Assembly (NCBI RefSeq): GCF_900104145.1
Contig: NZ_FNLB01000006.1
Coordinates: forward strand, 207,001 to 271,000
Length of the DNA: 64,000 bases
Origin: Pseudovibrio sp. Tun.PSC04-5.I4
GTDB lineage: Bacteria > Pseudomonadota > Alphaproteobacteria > Rhizobiales > Stappiaceae
Direction: 5' to 3'
The translations under genes and the position numbers were made by a program. Shown here in pieces: positions 1 through 8,623 of this stretch (its first letter is position 1; each line of letters starts with the position of its first letter). The notes under the pieces are model-generated. The model was not told where the DNA came from and did no database searches. It saw only the letters and a program-made list of their open reading frames with translations.

Positions 1-412
1 CGCCGACCGCAGCATGAGGGACAGTCAGAGGCATTCCATATATTGAGGTACGTGTACCGAGGGCCTTAACAGCAAAACTGATAGACAGAAGAGCAATACT
101 AAAAAAGACGGCGATGCTCACAAGGTCAATGAATGCAGCAAGTACCAAGCGCTGCTTTTCTGGTACTTTTTCGTAGATAAACGAGATGAAGACGTGTTGT
201 CTCCGGTACATAGCCGTCGCAATTGCTAATAGCATGGTCCACACCATTAGGTAGCGCGCTGCTTCTTCCACCCAGATGACCTGCCACTTGAAGATGTAAC
301 GATCTAGGACTGCGAACCACACATCCAAGAGTAAAACGGCGAACATCGCGATTACAATCTTGTTCAGTACAGTGTCGATAATCCGAGAGGCTTGCCCACA
401 AAAGCTGCGCAT
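1..412 (-). CDS. TRAP transporter small subunit (DctQ-like), 3' end outside window
   Basis: Small membrane subunit of a tripartite ATP-independent periplasmic transporter, which pairs with a large DctM permease to drive Na+-coupled uptake of carboxylates or similar solutes. Reading leftward from the ATG at 412 gives an open frame of about 137 codons to the window edge. It has a hydrophobic segment near residues 20-35, then the DctQ-like stretch WVEEAARYLMVWTMLLAIA, a charged loop (RRQHVFISF) and another hydrophobic helix. A GGGAG ribosome site lies about 8 bases before the ATG. The C-terminus and any dctM/dctP genes lie left of the window. It is divergent from the GntR regulator gene across a 300-bp promoter region, so that regulator may control it. 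Substrate unknown. Confidence 0.85.
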   Translation of the reverse strand, partial: MRSFCGQASRIIDTVLNKIVIAMFAVLLLDVWFAVLDRYIFKWQVIWVEEAARYLMVWTMLLAIATAMYRRQHVFISFIYEKVPEKQRLVLAAFIDLVSIAVFFSIALLSISFAVKALGTRTSIYGMPLTVPHAAVG

Positions 413-714
413 AAAAATCTCCCACCAATGAAACGCGCATAACGTCTCTGTTGGACCAATCACGAGCTAGATTCGCGTCATAATTGGACCTTATTGGATC
501 TATATTGGACTGAAATATCTATAAGTCAACGAAAATGATTTACGTACTATAACGTCTGTACGCTGCAAATTTGTGGTGATATATCGGATATTGGATTGAA
601 TTGGTTCTATTTTGGTTGATTATTCATTCCATTGCGATCAAAATGATGTACCAAAGAGAGTCGGGTATATTCGGACCTCATAAAGCTTTGTTCATTTGGG
701 GAAATACGAGAGTT
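413..714. promoter_or_regulatory. Divergent control region with phased ATTGGAYY repeats
   Basis: The 302-bp region between the leftward TRAP gene and the rightward GntR gene is AT-rich. It holds at least three direct copies of ATTGGA(C/T)(C/T), at 483-490, 493-500 and 504-511, spaced 10-11 bp apart, so on one face of the helix. Related copies occur near 453 (TTGGACCAA) and 590 (ATTGGATT). A cluster of helically phased repeats between a regulator gene and its divergent target is typical of an operator array. The assignment to the adjacent GntR protein is inference. Confidence 0.45.
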
Positions 715-1395
715 ATGAAACAGGACGCACACTCGACAGATCTTCATACTCACTTGCTGAATGCGTTGAGAAACGGCGACCTTAATCCAGGGCAACGCCT
801 GCCAACAGAGCGTGCATTTGCGGATCAGTTTGGTGTCAGTCGAGGCGCGGTACAACGTGTGCTGCAGAACCTTGAAGAAAAAGGTTTGATTTTTCGAAAG
901 ATCGGAAGCGGCACTTTCGTTTCTGATCGCCTTGATAGTGCTGTCGAAACGTTTGATCACGGAGTAGATATTACTAGGGGTAACTTGGCAGAACACGTTG
1001 AAGCCAGAGCTGCATTTGAACCCTGGGTTATTGCCACTGCTGCACGTTATGCCACCTCGGAACATAAGCAGGAGCTGCGTAAACGATTAGAGCGTGTTTC
1101 TAATCCTGAAGATTGGCTCGACTACAAAGAAGGCGTCTATCAATTCTTTCGTCTTCTTTATGAGATCACTGAAAATGGCTTTCTCCTACATATTTTCGAT
1201 TTGATCATTAAGGCACGTGAGGACGTCCGCTTTGGCGGTGATCGGCCCAAAACTCGCGTAAGTCTGGTCATCAGGAACAACATGGTCCGTTCTTTAGAGA
1301 CCATTGCTGAGCCTGTAGAACAAAATGATCCTGAGAAAGCTGAGGCAGCAAGCCGTGAGTTTCTCGACAAAATGATATTGAGCGTCAACACATAA
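715..1395 (+). CDS. GntR-family (FadR/FCD type) transcriptional regulator
   Basis: DNA-binding regulator of about 226 residues. The N-terminal winged helix (LHTHLLNALRNGDLNPGQRLPTERAFADQFGVSRGAVQRVLQNLEEKGLI in overlapping parts) carries the GntR signature, including LPTERAFADQFGVSRG and the wing IGSGTFV. The remaining roughly 150 residues are helical, as in the FCD effector domain (VEARAAFEPWVIATAARYA). The frame is open upstream to 601, but the ATG at 715 places the HTH at the usual distance from the N-terminus and is preceded by GAGAG. The gene starts a run with ridA-like and creatininase genes (17 bp and 45 bp gaps), probably one operon, and is divergent from the TRAP gene. The effector is unknown; FCD domains usually bind small carboxylates. 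Confidence 0.9.
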   Translation: MKQDAHSTDLHTHLLNALRNGDLNPGQRLPTERAFADQFGVSRGAVQRVLQNLEEKGLIFRKIGSGTFVSDRLDSAVETFDHGVDITRGNLAEHVEARAAFEPWVIATAARYATSEHKQELRKRLERVSNPEDWLDYKEGVYQFFRLLYEITENGFLLHIFDLIIKAREDVRFGGDRPKTRVSLVIRNNMVRSLETIAEPVEQNDPEKAEAASREFLDKMILSVNT

Positions 1396-1411
1396 GTGGA
1401 GGTAAATTCAC

Positions 1412-1801
1412 ATGGAAATCGGAAAACATCTTCCCCCGCAAGCCAGCCAACATGCGACAGCTGGTCCATACTCACCAGTCTTAATCGTCAAGGCAGATAA
1501 AATTGCTCTGATTTCAGGTCAAGCGCCTCTTGATGATGAAGGCAACGTTGTAGGTGAAACAATTGAAGAGCAAACACGCGTCACACTCGACAATTGCCTG
1601 AAACAACTTCAAACAGTCGACTGTGATCTTGGCGATGTCTTCAAAGTCAACGTATTCTTGACAAACTTGGACGAGTGGGAACGATTTAACGTTGTTTATC
1701 AAGAGTATATGCCGGAACCTCGGCCTGTGAGAACCGCTGTACAAGCGGGATTACTCTCTACATTCAAAGTCGAAATTGAGATGTGGGCGGTGCATCACTA
1801 G
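1412..1801 (+). CDS. RidA/YjgF/YER057c/UK114 family deaminase
   Basis: 129 residues, the full size of the RidA family. These proteins hydrolyse reactive enamine/imine intermediates from PLP enzymes, or in catabolic operons act as dedicated deaminases. Family landmarks are the GPYSPVLIV N-terminal strand, ISGQAPLD, the central NCLKQLQTVDCDLGDVFKV stretch, and the conserved arginine at about residue 107 in RPVRTAVQ that binds the substrate carboxylate, followed by the acidic KVEIEM strand. A GGAGG site lies before the ATG. It sits between a GntR gene and a creatininase-family gene, a pairing consistent with stepwise hydrolysis of a nitrogen-containing ring or imine. The exact substrate cannot be read from the sequence. 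Confidence 0.92.
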   Translation: MEIGKHLPPQASQHATAGPYSPVLIVKADKIALISGQAPLDDEGNVVGETIEEQTRVTLDNCLKQLQTVDCDLGDVFKVNVFLTNLDEWERFNVVYQEYMPEPRPVRTAVQAGLLSTFKVEIEMWAVHH

Positions 1802-1846
1802 ACCTTCGCGGTTTGTATGCTGACTTGATTTAATTGGGAGAATGCC

Positions 1847-2614
1847 ATGATTTGGGAAGATCTGACTACCGAAGATCTAGGCAAGATTGATCGCGAAACG
1901 CCGGTTGTTTTGAATGTTGCAGCAATTGAACAACATGGCCCCCATTTGCCGCTATCAGTGGATGCGGATATTGGTGAATTCTTTTTAGGTGAACTCAATA
2001 AATGTCTGGGCGATGAAGTCCTAACTCTGCCGTCTGTCAAAGTTGGGTGCTCCGAGCATCATATGGATTTTGCCGGGTCTCTTACTGTTACTCACGAAGC
2101 TTTCATGAATTACGTACTCGGTATTCTCGAATCCGTTCTTCACCATGGTTTCAGAAACATTCTTATTCTCAACTCCCATGGTGGAAATAACGCTATTGGG
2201 AAAGTAATTGCAGAAAAATTGGGTGCGCAACACGGCAGGAATGCCCGTATTATGTTTACAGCTTGGTGGCGCGCTGCCTCTGAGCAATTGGCTTCCATTT
2301 CGGACACAGGGAAACTAGGAACAGGGCATGCATGCGAATTTGAAACCTCTGTAATGCTCTTGGCGCAACCTAACAAAGTGAAACTTGAGCGTATGCCGCA
2401 TGGGTTACAGTTTGTTGAGGTTGGTGAACGTTATGACGCAGGCTTGGTAGGCGGAAATTCGGTCGACTATATACGGTCAATGAAGCGGATCTCAGGTGGA
2501 AGCGGTGTTGTGGGAAATCCAACAACAGCAAGTGCAGAAAAAGGCCAGTTAATCACTGATGCTGTCATGGCAAACCTTTCTGAAATTGTGAAGGACATGA
2601 AGGAATTATCCTGA
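1847..2614 (+). CDS. Creatininase-family amidohydrolase
   Basis: 255 residues with the metal-binding pattern of the creatininase fold: E28-Q-H30-G-P-H-L near the N-terminus, D39 in SVDAD, H111 in LNSHGGNN, and a later Glu in GHACEFETS. Members open cyclic amides (creatinine), act on guanidine or formamide substrates, or serve in cofactor biosynthesis. Because it is last in a GntR-RidA-hydrolase operon beside a TRAP carrier, a catabolic role on an imported cyclic or N-containing compound is likely. GGGAGAATGCC precedes the ATG. The gene is intact and ends before the IS3-rich segment. True creatininase activity is only one possibility. Confidence 0.85.
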   Translation: MIWEDLTTEDLGKIDRETPVVLNVAAIEQHGPHLPLSVDADIGEFFLGELNKCLGDEVLTLPSVKVGCSEHHMDFAGSLTVTHEAFMNYVLGILESVLHHGFRNILILNSHGGNNAIGKVIAEKLGAQHGRNARIMFTAWWRAASEQLASISDTGKLGTGHACEFETSVMLLAQPNKVKLERMPHGLQFVEVGERYDAGLVGGNSVDYIRSMKRISGGSGVVGNPTTASAEKGQLITDAVMANLSEIVKDMKELS

Positions 2615-2667
2615 GGTATGAATAACGTAGCTTAAATGTATGAATTTGGTGCTGTCGAATACTATTG

Positions 2668-2690
2668 GAGAGCGACTACTCTCTTTTTAA
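2668..2690 (+). terminator. Possible weak rho-independent terminator
   Basis: A short hairpin GAGAG/CTCTC (2668-2672 with 2679-2683) is followed directly by five T residues. It lies 54 bp after the creatininase stop codon. The stem is only 5 bp, so the call is weak. Confidence 0.35.
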
Positions 2691-2853
2691 GATGATAGTC
2701 GTACTTTAAATTCGACGTAACTTGGTATTGTACATCAACTGCTGCCTTCATTTTGAACTGTATCTGACGCAGAGCTGGCTCAAGTTTTTTGGACAGGTTG
2801 TAAAAGTGGATTTAACTCCTGAAACTGGCATAAGCCAAGAACAGGAGACCGGC

Positions 2854-3156
2854 ATGAGCAGACGTCCCCACTGGTCTTATAGCCTGGATTTTAAAGCGAA
2901 AGTGGCGCTTGCTGCTATTCGCGGAGAGAAGACCTTGAGTGAATTAGCTCAGGACTTTGATGTGCACGCTAACCAGATCAAGCAATGGAAAGAGCAGGCC
3001 CTTGCGGCGATGCCAGATGTGTTTGGGACTGATAAACAAGCTAGGTAGGAGCCTGAAGTCGACATCGAACGGCTGCATGCCAAAATTGGTGAGTTGGCAT
3101 TGGAGAACGATTTTTTCGGACTTCGAAGGGACTTTGGCCCCAGTGGGGCCGCGTAA
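2854..3156 (+). pseudogene. IS3 orfA (helix-turn-helix), amber-interrupted
   Basis: The start MSRRPHWSYSLDFKAKVALA and the following HTH (LSELAQDFDVHANQIKQWKEQAL) are typical of IS3 OrfA. The ATG at 2854 follows AGGAGACC. An in-frame TAG at 3046-3048 stops the protein at 64 residues. The same frame then continues with recognisable OrfA sequence (EPEVDIERLHAKIGELALEN, the leucine-zipper-like region) to a TAA at 3154. The intact protein would normally be near 100 residues. Confidence 0.8.
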
Positions 3157-3203
3157 GCTCGTAAGAAGGTGCTCACCAAAACGGGACTACTGAGCGCCAG
3201 AAG

Positions 3204-4058
3204 ATGATTGTCTGCAAACATGACCTTCCACTATCCCGTCAGGCTAAAGTCCTGAGCTTATCTAGAAGCAGTGTATGCTACCGGCCCCGTCCGGCCTCAC
3301 TGGAAACGCTTGCCATCATGCGCCTGCTGGATGAACTTCATCTGGAGTATCCGTTTGCGGGTAACGGTATGCTGCAACAGCTATTGAAGGCAGAGGGCTT
3401 TCCTATCGGTCGGTGCGCCATGAGATCCTTGATGAAGAGGATGGGTATTGAGGCAATCTATCGCCGACCAAACACTTTCAAACCCGCACGGGGTCACAAG
3501 ATTTACCCATATCTGCTGCGTGATGTAGAGGTTTTAAGACCCAATCAGGTCTGGGCCATCGATATTTCCTATATTCCCATGGCGAAGGGCTTTACCTATC
3601 TGGTTGCCATCATTGACTGGTACTCGCGTAAAGTTCTGAGCTGGCGATTGTCGATTACCATGGAGGCAACTTTCTGCATCGAAGCTCTGGAAGAGGGGCT
3701 CTCAAAACACGGCAAGCCAGAGATTTTCAACTCCGATCAGGGCTCCCTGTGGACCAGCATAGACTTCACCGATGTGCTCAAGCGCGAAGAGATCAAGATT
3801 TCCATGGACGGCAAAGGAGCCTAGCGTGACAATGTTTTTATCGAAACGTTCTGGCGCACCATCAAATATGAGGAGGTCTACCTAAAGGCCTACGTCAGTG
3901 TGCCAGAGGCCAGAAAATCCATTCGCCAGTATATCACCTTTTGTAACCAGAAGCGCCCACATTCATCGCTTGACTGGAATACCCCGGATCAGGCCTACTG
4001 CAACCACCCGCTGCACATAACTCAAGCTGCTGCGCAATCGGAGCGGATCCACTTATAA
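3204..4058 (+). pseudogene. IS3 orfB transposase (DDE), amber-interrupted
   Basis: The DDE integrase domain is clear: RPNQVWAIDISYIPMAKGF with the first Asp, FNSDQG with the second, and after the break the third acidic residue in the ...NVFIETFWRTIKYEEVYLKAY region. A TAG at 3822-3824 falls at GGA-GCC-TAG-CGT, where IS3 relatives have a tryptophan (GKGxWRDN), so a TGG-to-TAG change is likely. The frame then reads on through RPHSSLDWNTPDQAY to a stop near 4058. As written, the product would lack its third catalytic residue. Confidence 0.8.
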
Positions 4059-4099
4059 ACGACGCTCAACTGTCCAACCAAACGGGACCACCTCTGACT

Positions 4100-4530
4100 T
4101 CAACCGGGAGGGGTTGGCTATTGAAGTGGTTTTTCACTCCCGGCACTGCGGTCGTGTGCACTTTGAAACAGGTGATAGAATGGCGCGAGATGTCAGAGAC
4201 GTTCCGTGTTGATAATGGCCCTGAAAACATCAGCGAAACCTTGCTGTCCTGGGCTTGAAACCTCGGCATTAAGATCTTGCATATTTAACCAGGCAAACCA
4301 ACTCAGAACGCATATATCGAGCGCTATAACAGGACTGTTCGGCAAGAATGGCTGGATCAGAATTGCTTTGAAACGATTGATCAAGTCCAGTTACAAGCAA
4401 CCAATTGGCTCTGGACTCACAACTTTGAGCGACCCAACATGGCCATGGATGACATTACACTCGCAACTGAACTGAATCTGGCAGCATAATTCTACGTCAA
4501 AACTCCTCCAATAATGGGGGGTTACCTTAT
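4100..4530 (+). mobile_element. 3' fragment of a second IS3-family element (ISb)
   Basis: The rightward frame near 4160-4490 reads as an OrfB C-terminus: TFRVDNGPENISETLLSWA, HI-PGKPTQNAYIERYNRTV, RQEWLDQNCFETIDQV and ERPNMAMDDITLATELN. It is interrupted by TGA at 4257 and TAA at about 4288. The end contains ACTCCTCCAATAATGGGGGG. Close relatives of this sequence lie on the other strand at 16790-17450, so both are copies of the same element. Only the distal part of the transposase is present here. Confidence 0.75.
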
Positions 4531-4710
4531 GACCGTTGAGAAAATCACTAATTTCAAGTCAGGTGTGATTTTTGAAATAGTGAAGGCTACTTGATGCTAC
4601 ATTATTTTTTGAGATGACGGTACAATTGCCTAGAGTTTTCAAAGGCCAGGTATAAGTGAACCGATGAAGCATAGGTTGCACCACCGGTTCTTCCGTTGCT
4701 ATTTTTTGTT

Positions 4711-5706
4711 CTAGAACTCCACTTTCGCGCCGGCCATGATTTTTACACGACGTACGATTTCCGCATCACGGTCGCGTTTGAATTGATCTGGGTTCCGTTC
4801 TTTCCAATTGTAGAAACCTTGCCCGGATCGCATGCCGGTATGACCTTCTGCAAACAACTTACCGACGGAGGTCTCGGCAGGGTCGTTCACATTATAAAGA
4901 TCAGCCCAAACCGCTTTGGCAGCATCGCCGTTCATTAGGTCGAGACCTGCAAGATCGGCGTGTTCAAAAGCACCCATAGCGGGCAGCCGGCATGCATATC
5001 CCTGCTTCAAGATCGTGTCGCATGCTTCTGGAGAAACTAGGCCACGATCAACAAGGCTTACAAATTCCCGCAAAACAGCGTGTTGAATGCGCGCCCATAG
5101 GAAGCCAGGAATATCCGGGCAAAGAACTGGTGTCTTGTCAGTATCGTTGAGCAGTTTGGTAACAGCTGCAGTAACTGCTTCATCGGTCTGCTCACCAGGA
5201 ACAACTTCAACCAGTTTCACGAGGTAAGCAGGCTGTGCATAGTGGGCAATGCAGAAGCGACCTGGCTTTTTGAGCGCAGCCTGTATAGCGGTTGAGCTCA
5301 ATGCTGATGTAGTGGAGGATAATATGGCCTCGTCAGAGCAATATTCTTCAGCTTGTTTTAAGATTGCCTGTTTGATGCCTAGGTCTTCGAGGACAGCTTC
5401 GATGATGAAACCTGCAGGTGCTGCTGCTTCCTTCATGTCATGGGTGTATGACATGCGACCCAAAACGGTGTTTTTATCTTCAGCTTTCGCAAGACCTTGC
5501 TCAACAACAAAGTCAAATGCCTGCTCAGCACGTTTTGCAGAATCTTCAAGATCAGCTTCCGGGCGATCCCAAACGCAAACTTCTGCACCACCGAGAGCCA
5601 ATGAGAACGCGATGTGCGTTCCCATTGTGCCAGCGCCAATGATGGCGCATTTTGGCAAATTATTCACCACAGTAAACCCAACCGTTGTTTTCTTTTTTGA
5701 CGACAC
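4711..5706 (-). CDS. 3-hydroxyacyl-CoA dehydrogenase family protein
   Basis: 331 residues from the GTG at 5706. The N-terminal Rossmann domain starts KCAIIGAGTMGTHIAFSLALGG (GxGxxG at about residues 24-29) and carries the VLEDLGIKQAIL and SSTTSALSST regions of 3-hydroxyacyl-CoA dehydrogenases. The C-terminal domain keeps VKLVEVVPG and the FYNWKERNP tail. It would oxidise a 3-hydroxyacyl-CoA with NAD+. The chosen start overlaps the upstream hydrolase gene by 47 bp; in-frame GTG codons at 5670 and 5667 would leave an overlap of about 10 bp and may be the true start. It is last in a four-gene operon with CoA-transferase, enoyl-CoA hydratase and hydrolase genes. Confidence 0.88.
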   Translation of the reverse strand: MSSKKKTTVGFTVVNNLPKCAIIGAGTMGTHIAFSLALGGAEVCVWDRPEADLEDSAKRAEQAFDFVVEQGLAKAEDKNTVLGRMSYTHDMKEAAAPAGFIIEAVLEDLGIKQAILKQAEEYCSDEAILSSTTSALSSTAIQAALKKPGRFCIAHYAQPAYLVKLVEVVPGEQTDEAVTAAVTKLLNDTDKTPVLCPDIPGFLWARIQHAVLREFVSLVDRGLVSPEACDTILKQGYACRLPAMGAFEHADLAGLDLMNGDAAKAVWADLYNVNDPAETSVGKLFAEGHTGMRSGQGFYNWKERNPDQFKRDRDAEIVRRVKIMAGAKVEF

Positions 5707-6613
5707 CCTTCAACTCGAAGGCATTTAGGCTGGCGTTTACTGATACAAGAGCGCGCCATTCACGTACCATGCTCTGATCATTACAGGTCCGATCACGGAT
5801 CTCAGTGAAGGTTGCCCCTGGTTTTTGCTTGATCGTATCAAGAATGGATTTTTCAACTTTATCCACGCGACGACGGCAGTCGTTCAACAGCTCAACTGTG
5901 TCTTCAACACCCATTGGCTCTTCGTGAGCGAAGAGGACAGTTTCAACATTACGTTCTTTGAGAAAGCGCTCTAGCTTATCAAATGTTGCCCGCATAGTTT
6001 TTGGGCACTCGTAAAGGTAAAGAACAGGGTTGATCTTTGGCAGCAGTACGTCTGCAATCATCAGTGTCTTTGTGGAATGTTCAAAGAAGCCGATTTCCGC
6101 CATGGAGTGACCAAAGAACTCGACTGTTTCGATGACAACACCACCGCCAAGATCGATCATGTCGCCTTCGGTGATAATCATGTCCAGACCAGCAGCTGTC
6201 GGGCCCATCCAGTCAAGGTATTCAGGATCGAGATCGAAGCATTCACCTTCAGGGAATGCATGCACAATGGTTTTTGCATTGAGCATATTGTCGGCGATGC
6301 GATCCTGACGGCCAGGGTGGCTAAGGATTTTGCAGCCAGTTTCTTCCTTCAGCCAACCGTTGTTGCCCACATGGTCCATATGTTCATGGGTGATGAGCAG
6401 GTAATCCAGAGCAGATTTTTCGTAACCCAGTTCGGTGAATGCTTTTTTCAAAGCTGGCAAACCGCCATGCAGGCCGCTGTCGATCAGGGCCAGTTTGTCT
6501 GCCCCTTTAACAAAGAAAACGCGTGTGGCTGTTTTGCCTTCGTGGTCGCCCGGAAGGCCCATGCTGACGGTTGCAAAAGGACCAGATTTGTAGCTGATTA
6601 CGCTATCTGACAT
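5660..6613 (-). CDS. Metallo-beta-lactamase-fold hydrolase
   Basis: 317 residues from the ATG at 6613, preceded by AAGGAAG. The HxHxDH zinc motif is HEHMDH at residues 76-81; further ligands are in SHPGR, GHSMAEIG and ADVLL, and LFAHEEP lies near the C-terminus. A helical/winged C-terminal region (ILDTIKQKPGATFTEIRDRT) resembles the LACTB2/glyoxalase-II-like subgroup. In an operon with acyl-CoA enzymes it may act as a thioesterase releasing the acid from CoA, or as a lactonase; this is inference from context. The frame is open far upstream but the ribosome site and family alignment favour 6613. Confidence 0.85.
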   Translation of the reverse strand: MSDSVISYKSGPFATVSMGLPGDHEGKTATRVFFVKGADKLALIDSGLHGGLPALKKAFTELGYEKSALDYLLITHEHMDHVGNNGWLKEETGCKILSHPGRQDRIADNMLNAKTIVHAFPEGECFDLDPEYLDWMGPTAAGLDMIITEGDMIDLGGGVVIETVEFFGHSMAEIGFFEHSTKTLMIADVLLPKINPVLYLYECPKTMRATFDKLERFLKERNVETVLFAHEEPMGVEDTVELLNDCRRRVDKVEKSILDTIKQKPGATFTEIRDRTCNDQSMVREWRALVSVNASLNAFELKGVVKKENNGWVYCGE

Positions 6614-6638
6614 TTTTTCTTCCTTAGTTATAAAACGA

Positions 6639-7430
6639 TTAGCAGCCCTTGAAAACAGGGTCTCGCTTTTCAATAAATGCTGCGATTCCCTCTTTGCCGT
6701 CCGCTGTTGCGAAGAGCCCACCCAGAACGCGCTGTTCGAATGTGAGGCCAGCGGAAAGCGCGGTGTCCAAACCATCGTCATTGATGCGCTTACCTTCGCG
6801 AAGGGCTACCGGAGCCTGCGCGGCAAGCGTCTCGGCAAGTTCCAACGCTTTCGGCATCAACTCGTCGGGTGCACAGGCTTCCAGAGCTGCACCATATTCA
6901 ACGGCTTGTTTTGCAGTGATCATGCGACCTGTAAGGAGTATTTCCTTTGCGCGCATTGGACCAACAAGGCGAGGTAAGCGTTGTGTGCCACCACCACCGG
7001 GGAGAAGGCCGAGTTTAATCTCTGGCAAGCCAAGTTTGGTTTTTTCGTTTACCAGAATGAAGTCACAGCACATGGCAATCTCGAAACCACCGCCAAGTGC
7101 ATAACCATTCACGGCACATATTGTGATCTGTGGCAGGTTAGCAATCGCATCGAAGGTTTCGCGAGAACGTCTCTGGAAATTGTCAAAAACTGTCTGCCCA
7201 ACCTCGTGATAACCAGTAATGTCTGCACCAGCAACGAAGCCACGTCCCGTTCCGGTTATGATGAGAACGCGAACCTCTTCCTTGCGGGCATAGAGCTCAT
7301 TAATGTAATTGCCAATTGCTTCCTGAATTTCGAAGTTCAGAGCGCCCAATGCTTCTTCACGGTCAATGCGAAGAATTTCGATAGGACCTTTTTGTTCCAG
7401 AACCAGTTTGGGATGTAGGCGCGTTTCCAT
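6639..7430 (-). CDS. Enoyl-CoA hydratase/isomerase family protein
   Basis: 263 residues, standard crotonase length. The oxyanion-hole and catalytic segments are present: GRGFVAGADI (first), ALGGGFEIAMCCDFIL with the first catalytic Glu, and LPEIKLGLLPGGGGTQRLPR with the second. Both hydratase glutamates are therefore kept. It would hydrate an alpha,beta-unsaturated acyl-CoA. It starts 2 bp after the CoA-transferase stop codon and is followed by the hydrolase and dehydrogenase genes, so hydration followed by 3-hydroxyacyl-CoA oxidation is plausible. The substrate is not identified; carnitine-type or branched acids are both possible. Confidence 0.92.
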   Translation of the reverse strand: METRLHPKLVLEQKGPIEILRIDREEALGALNFEIQEAIGNYINELYARKEEVRVLIITGTGRGFVAGADITGYHEVGQTVFDNFQRRSRETFDAIANLPQITICAVNGYALGGGFEIAMCCDFILVNEKTKLGLPEIKLGLLPGGGGTQRLPRLVGPMRAKEILLTGRMITAKQAVEYGAALEACAPDELMPKALELAETLAAQAPVALREGKRINDDGLDTALSAGLTFEQRVLGGLFATADGKEGIAAFIEKRDPVFKGC

Positions 7431-7432
7431 AA

Positions 7433-8623
7433 TCAGAGTGCTCCTGCATTACGAAGTTTTTCGTAGCCAGATTTGCCGAGCATTTCTGTGAGAACTTCTT
7501 CGGTATGTTGACCAACGGTGGGTGCAGCAGATTTTGTGGTTACCGGTGTGCCGCTCAACGTGATTGGGTTTGCAACAGCCTTTACTTCACCTGCAATCGT
7601 ATGTTGCATTGTCACGAGGCGGCTGGAATCTAGATCTATCAGTTCTTGCATAGCTTCTGCTGAGTTACGGATGGGTGCTGCCCAAACATCATTTTCCCGG
7701 AACAGTACCATCCATTCCTCGGTCGTCTTATTAGGCGTCAGTGTCTCAATGAGCCGTTTAGCTTCATTGCGATCTACCCAGGAATCGAGTTTTCCGAGTT
7801 CATCGCTGCCCAAGATTCCGCCAAGTTTGTCCAGTGGGCACATTGCAATGCAAACCCAACCGTCTTTGGAAGGGTAGCTGCCATATGGAGCATCATTCCA
7901 TGCAGAGGCGATACCTGATTCGGAACGCTCTAGAGCGATGTCTTGGTTTAATACTGCAAAATTTTCCTGACCCATCATAGCCAGCGTTGCTGAATACAGA
8001 TTGGTCTCCAGCTTCTGTCCAATTCCGTGGGTGTTGCGAGCAATGATTGCACCTAGAATGCCAATCGCGAGCGCCTGAGAAGCTGCAAAATCGGCAACAG
8101 CGGTACCACATGCTGTAGGAGCATCGCTCTTCTTGCCGGTGTTGAACATGATGCCGGACATAGCCTGAATTAGTAGATCCTGTCCCGGCCAGTTGTCTTT
8201 AGCCAAGTAGCTGTATGTGCCCCAACCATTGCCGGAAGCGTAGATTATCTTCGGGTTTGCCTTTTTGAAATCTTCGTAGCCAAGGCCAAGACGATCCATA
8301 ACGCCAGAACGATAGTTTTCAACAACCACATCACATTCTTTAACCATCTCCAAAAGGGCCAAGCGGCCTTCTTCTGACTTGAGGTTTACTGTAATGGAAC
8401 GCTTGTTTCTATTGAAGGCATGAAATGCGGCGCCGTCGCCACCAACCAGCTCACCAAGGATCGGCATTGAGCGGATCCATTCACCTTTACCCGGACGCTC
8501 AACTTTGATCACATCTGCGCCAAGATCAGCCAGATTTTGGGTGCAAAGTGGACCAAGCATCATCTGTGTAAAGTCCAGAATACGAATTCCCGATAAGGCC
8601 TCAGGCGGGTTTTTAGCGCTCAT
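7433..8623 (-). CDS. CaiB/BaiF family (family III) CoA-transferase
   Basis: 396 residues from the ATG at 8623 (GGAGAAG before it; the frame also extends to 8656). Family landmarks: ILDFTQMMLGPLCTQNLADLGADVIKVERPG at the N-terminus, NRNKRSITVNL, and the active-site Asp in WPGQDLLIQAMSG that forms the acyl-anhydride/CoA intermediate. These enzymes move CoA between carboxylic acids in the cytoplasm. As first gene of the leftward operon it should activate the pathway substrate for the following hydratase and dehydrogenase. The promoter region is shared with the divergent LacI gene and contains two LacI-type operators. Confidence 0.92.
   Translation of the reverse strand: MSAKNPPEALSGIRILDFTQMMLGPLCTQNLADLGADVIKVERPGKGEWIRSMPILGELVGGDGAAFHAFNRNKRSITVNLKSEEGRLALLEMVKECDVVVENYRSGVMDRLGLGYEDFKKANPKIIYASGNGWGTYSYLAKDNWPGQDLLIQAMSGIMFNTGKKSDAPTACGTAVADFAASQALAIGILGAIIARNTHGIGQKLETNLYSATLAMMGQENFAVLNQDIALERSESGIASAWNDAPYGSYPSKDGWVCIAMCPLDKLGGILGSDELGKLDSWVDRNEAKRLIETLTPNKTTEEWMVLFRENDVWAAPIRNSAEAMQELIDLDSSRLVTMQHTIAGEVKAVANPITLSGTPVTTKSAAPTVGQHTEEVLTEMLGKSGYEKLRNAGAL

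Larger units (their letters stand above)
2772..4094 (+). mobile_element. Degenerate IS3-family insertion sequence (copy 1)
   Basis: An almost full-length element with related ends. The left end near 2772-2815 contains TTGGACAGGTTG and AAAAGTGGAT. The right end near 4050-4094 reads, on the other strand, GAGGTGGTCCCGTTTGGTTG then GACAG and AAGTGGAT. The same right end recurs at 31846 in another remnant, which supports the boundary. Inside are orfA (2854-3156) and orfB (3204-4058), both broken by in-frame stop codons, so the element should not transpose by itself. It lies directly against a second IS3-type fragment. Confidence 0.8.

Noticed and set aside
126..440. A 104-codon minus-strand frame at the left edge
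   Set aside because: It lies in the wrong frame relative to the DctQ-like gene, which has a ribosome site, membrane segments and runs off the window from 412.
2722..3048. Longer version of IS orfA starting at 2722
   Set aside because: The extra N-terminus lies in the element's left end and has no OrfA similarity; the ATG at 2854 has AGGAGA and the expected start.
4711..8623. Carnitine degradation (caiB/caiD with carnitine dehydrogenase)
   Set aside because: The dehydrogenase reads as a general 3-hydroxyacyl-CoA dehydrogenase, and no carnitine-specific transporter or ligase lies beside it; the substrate is left open.
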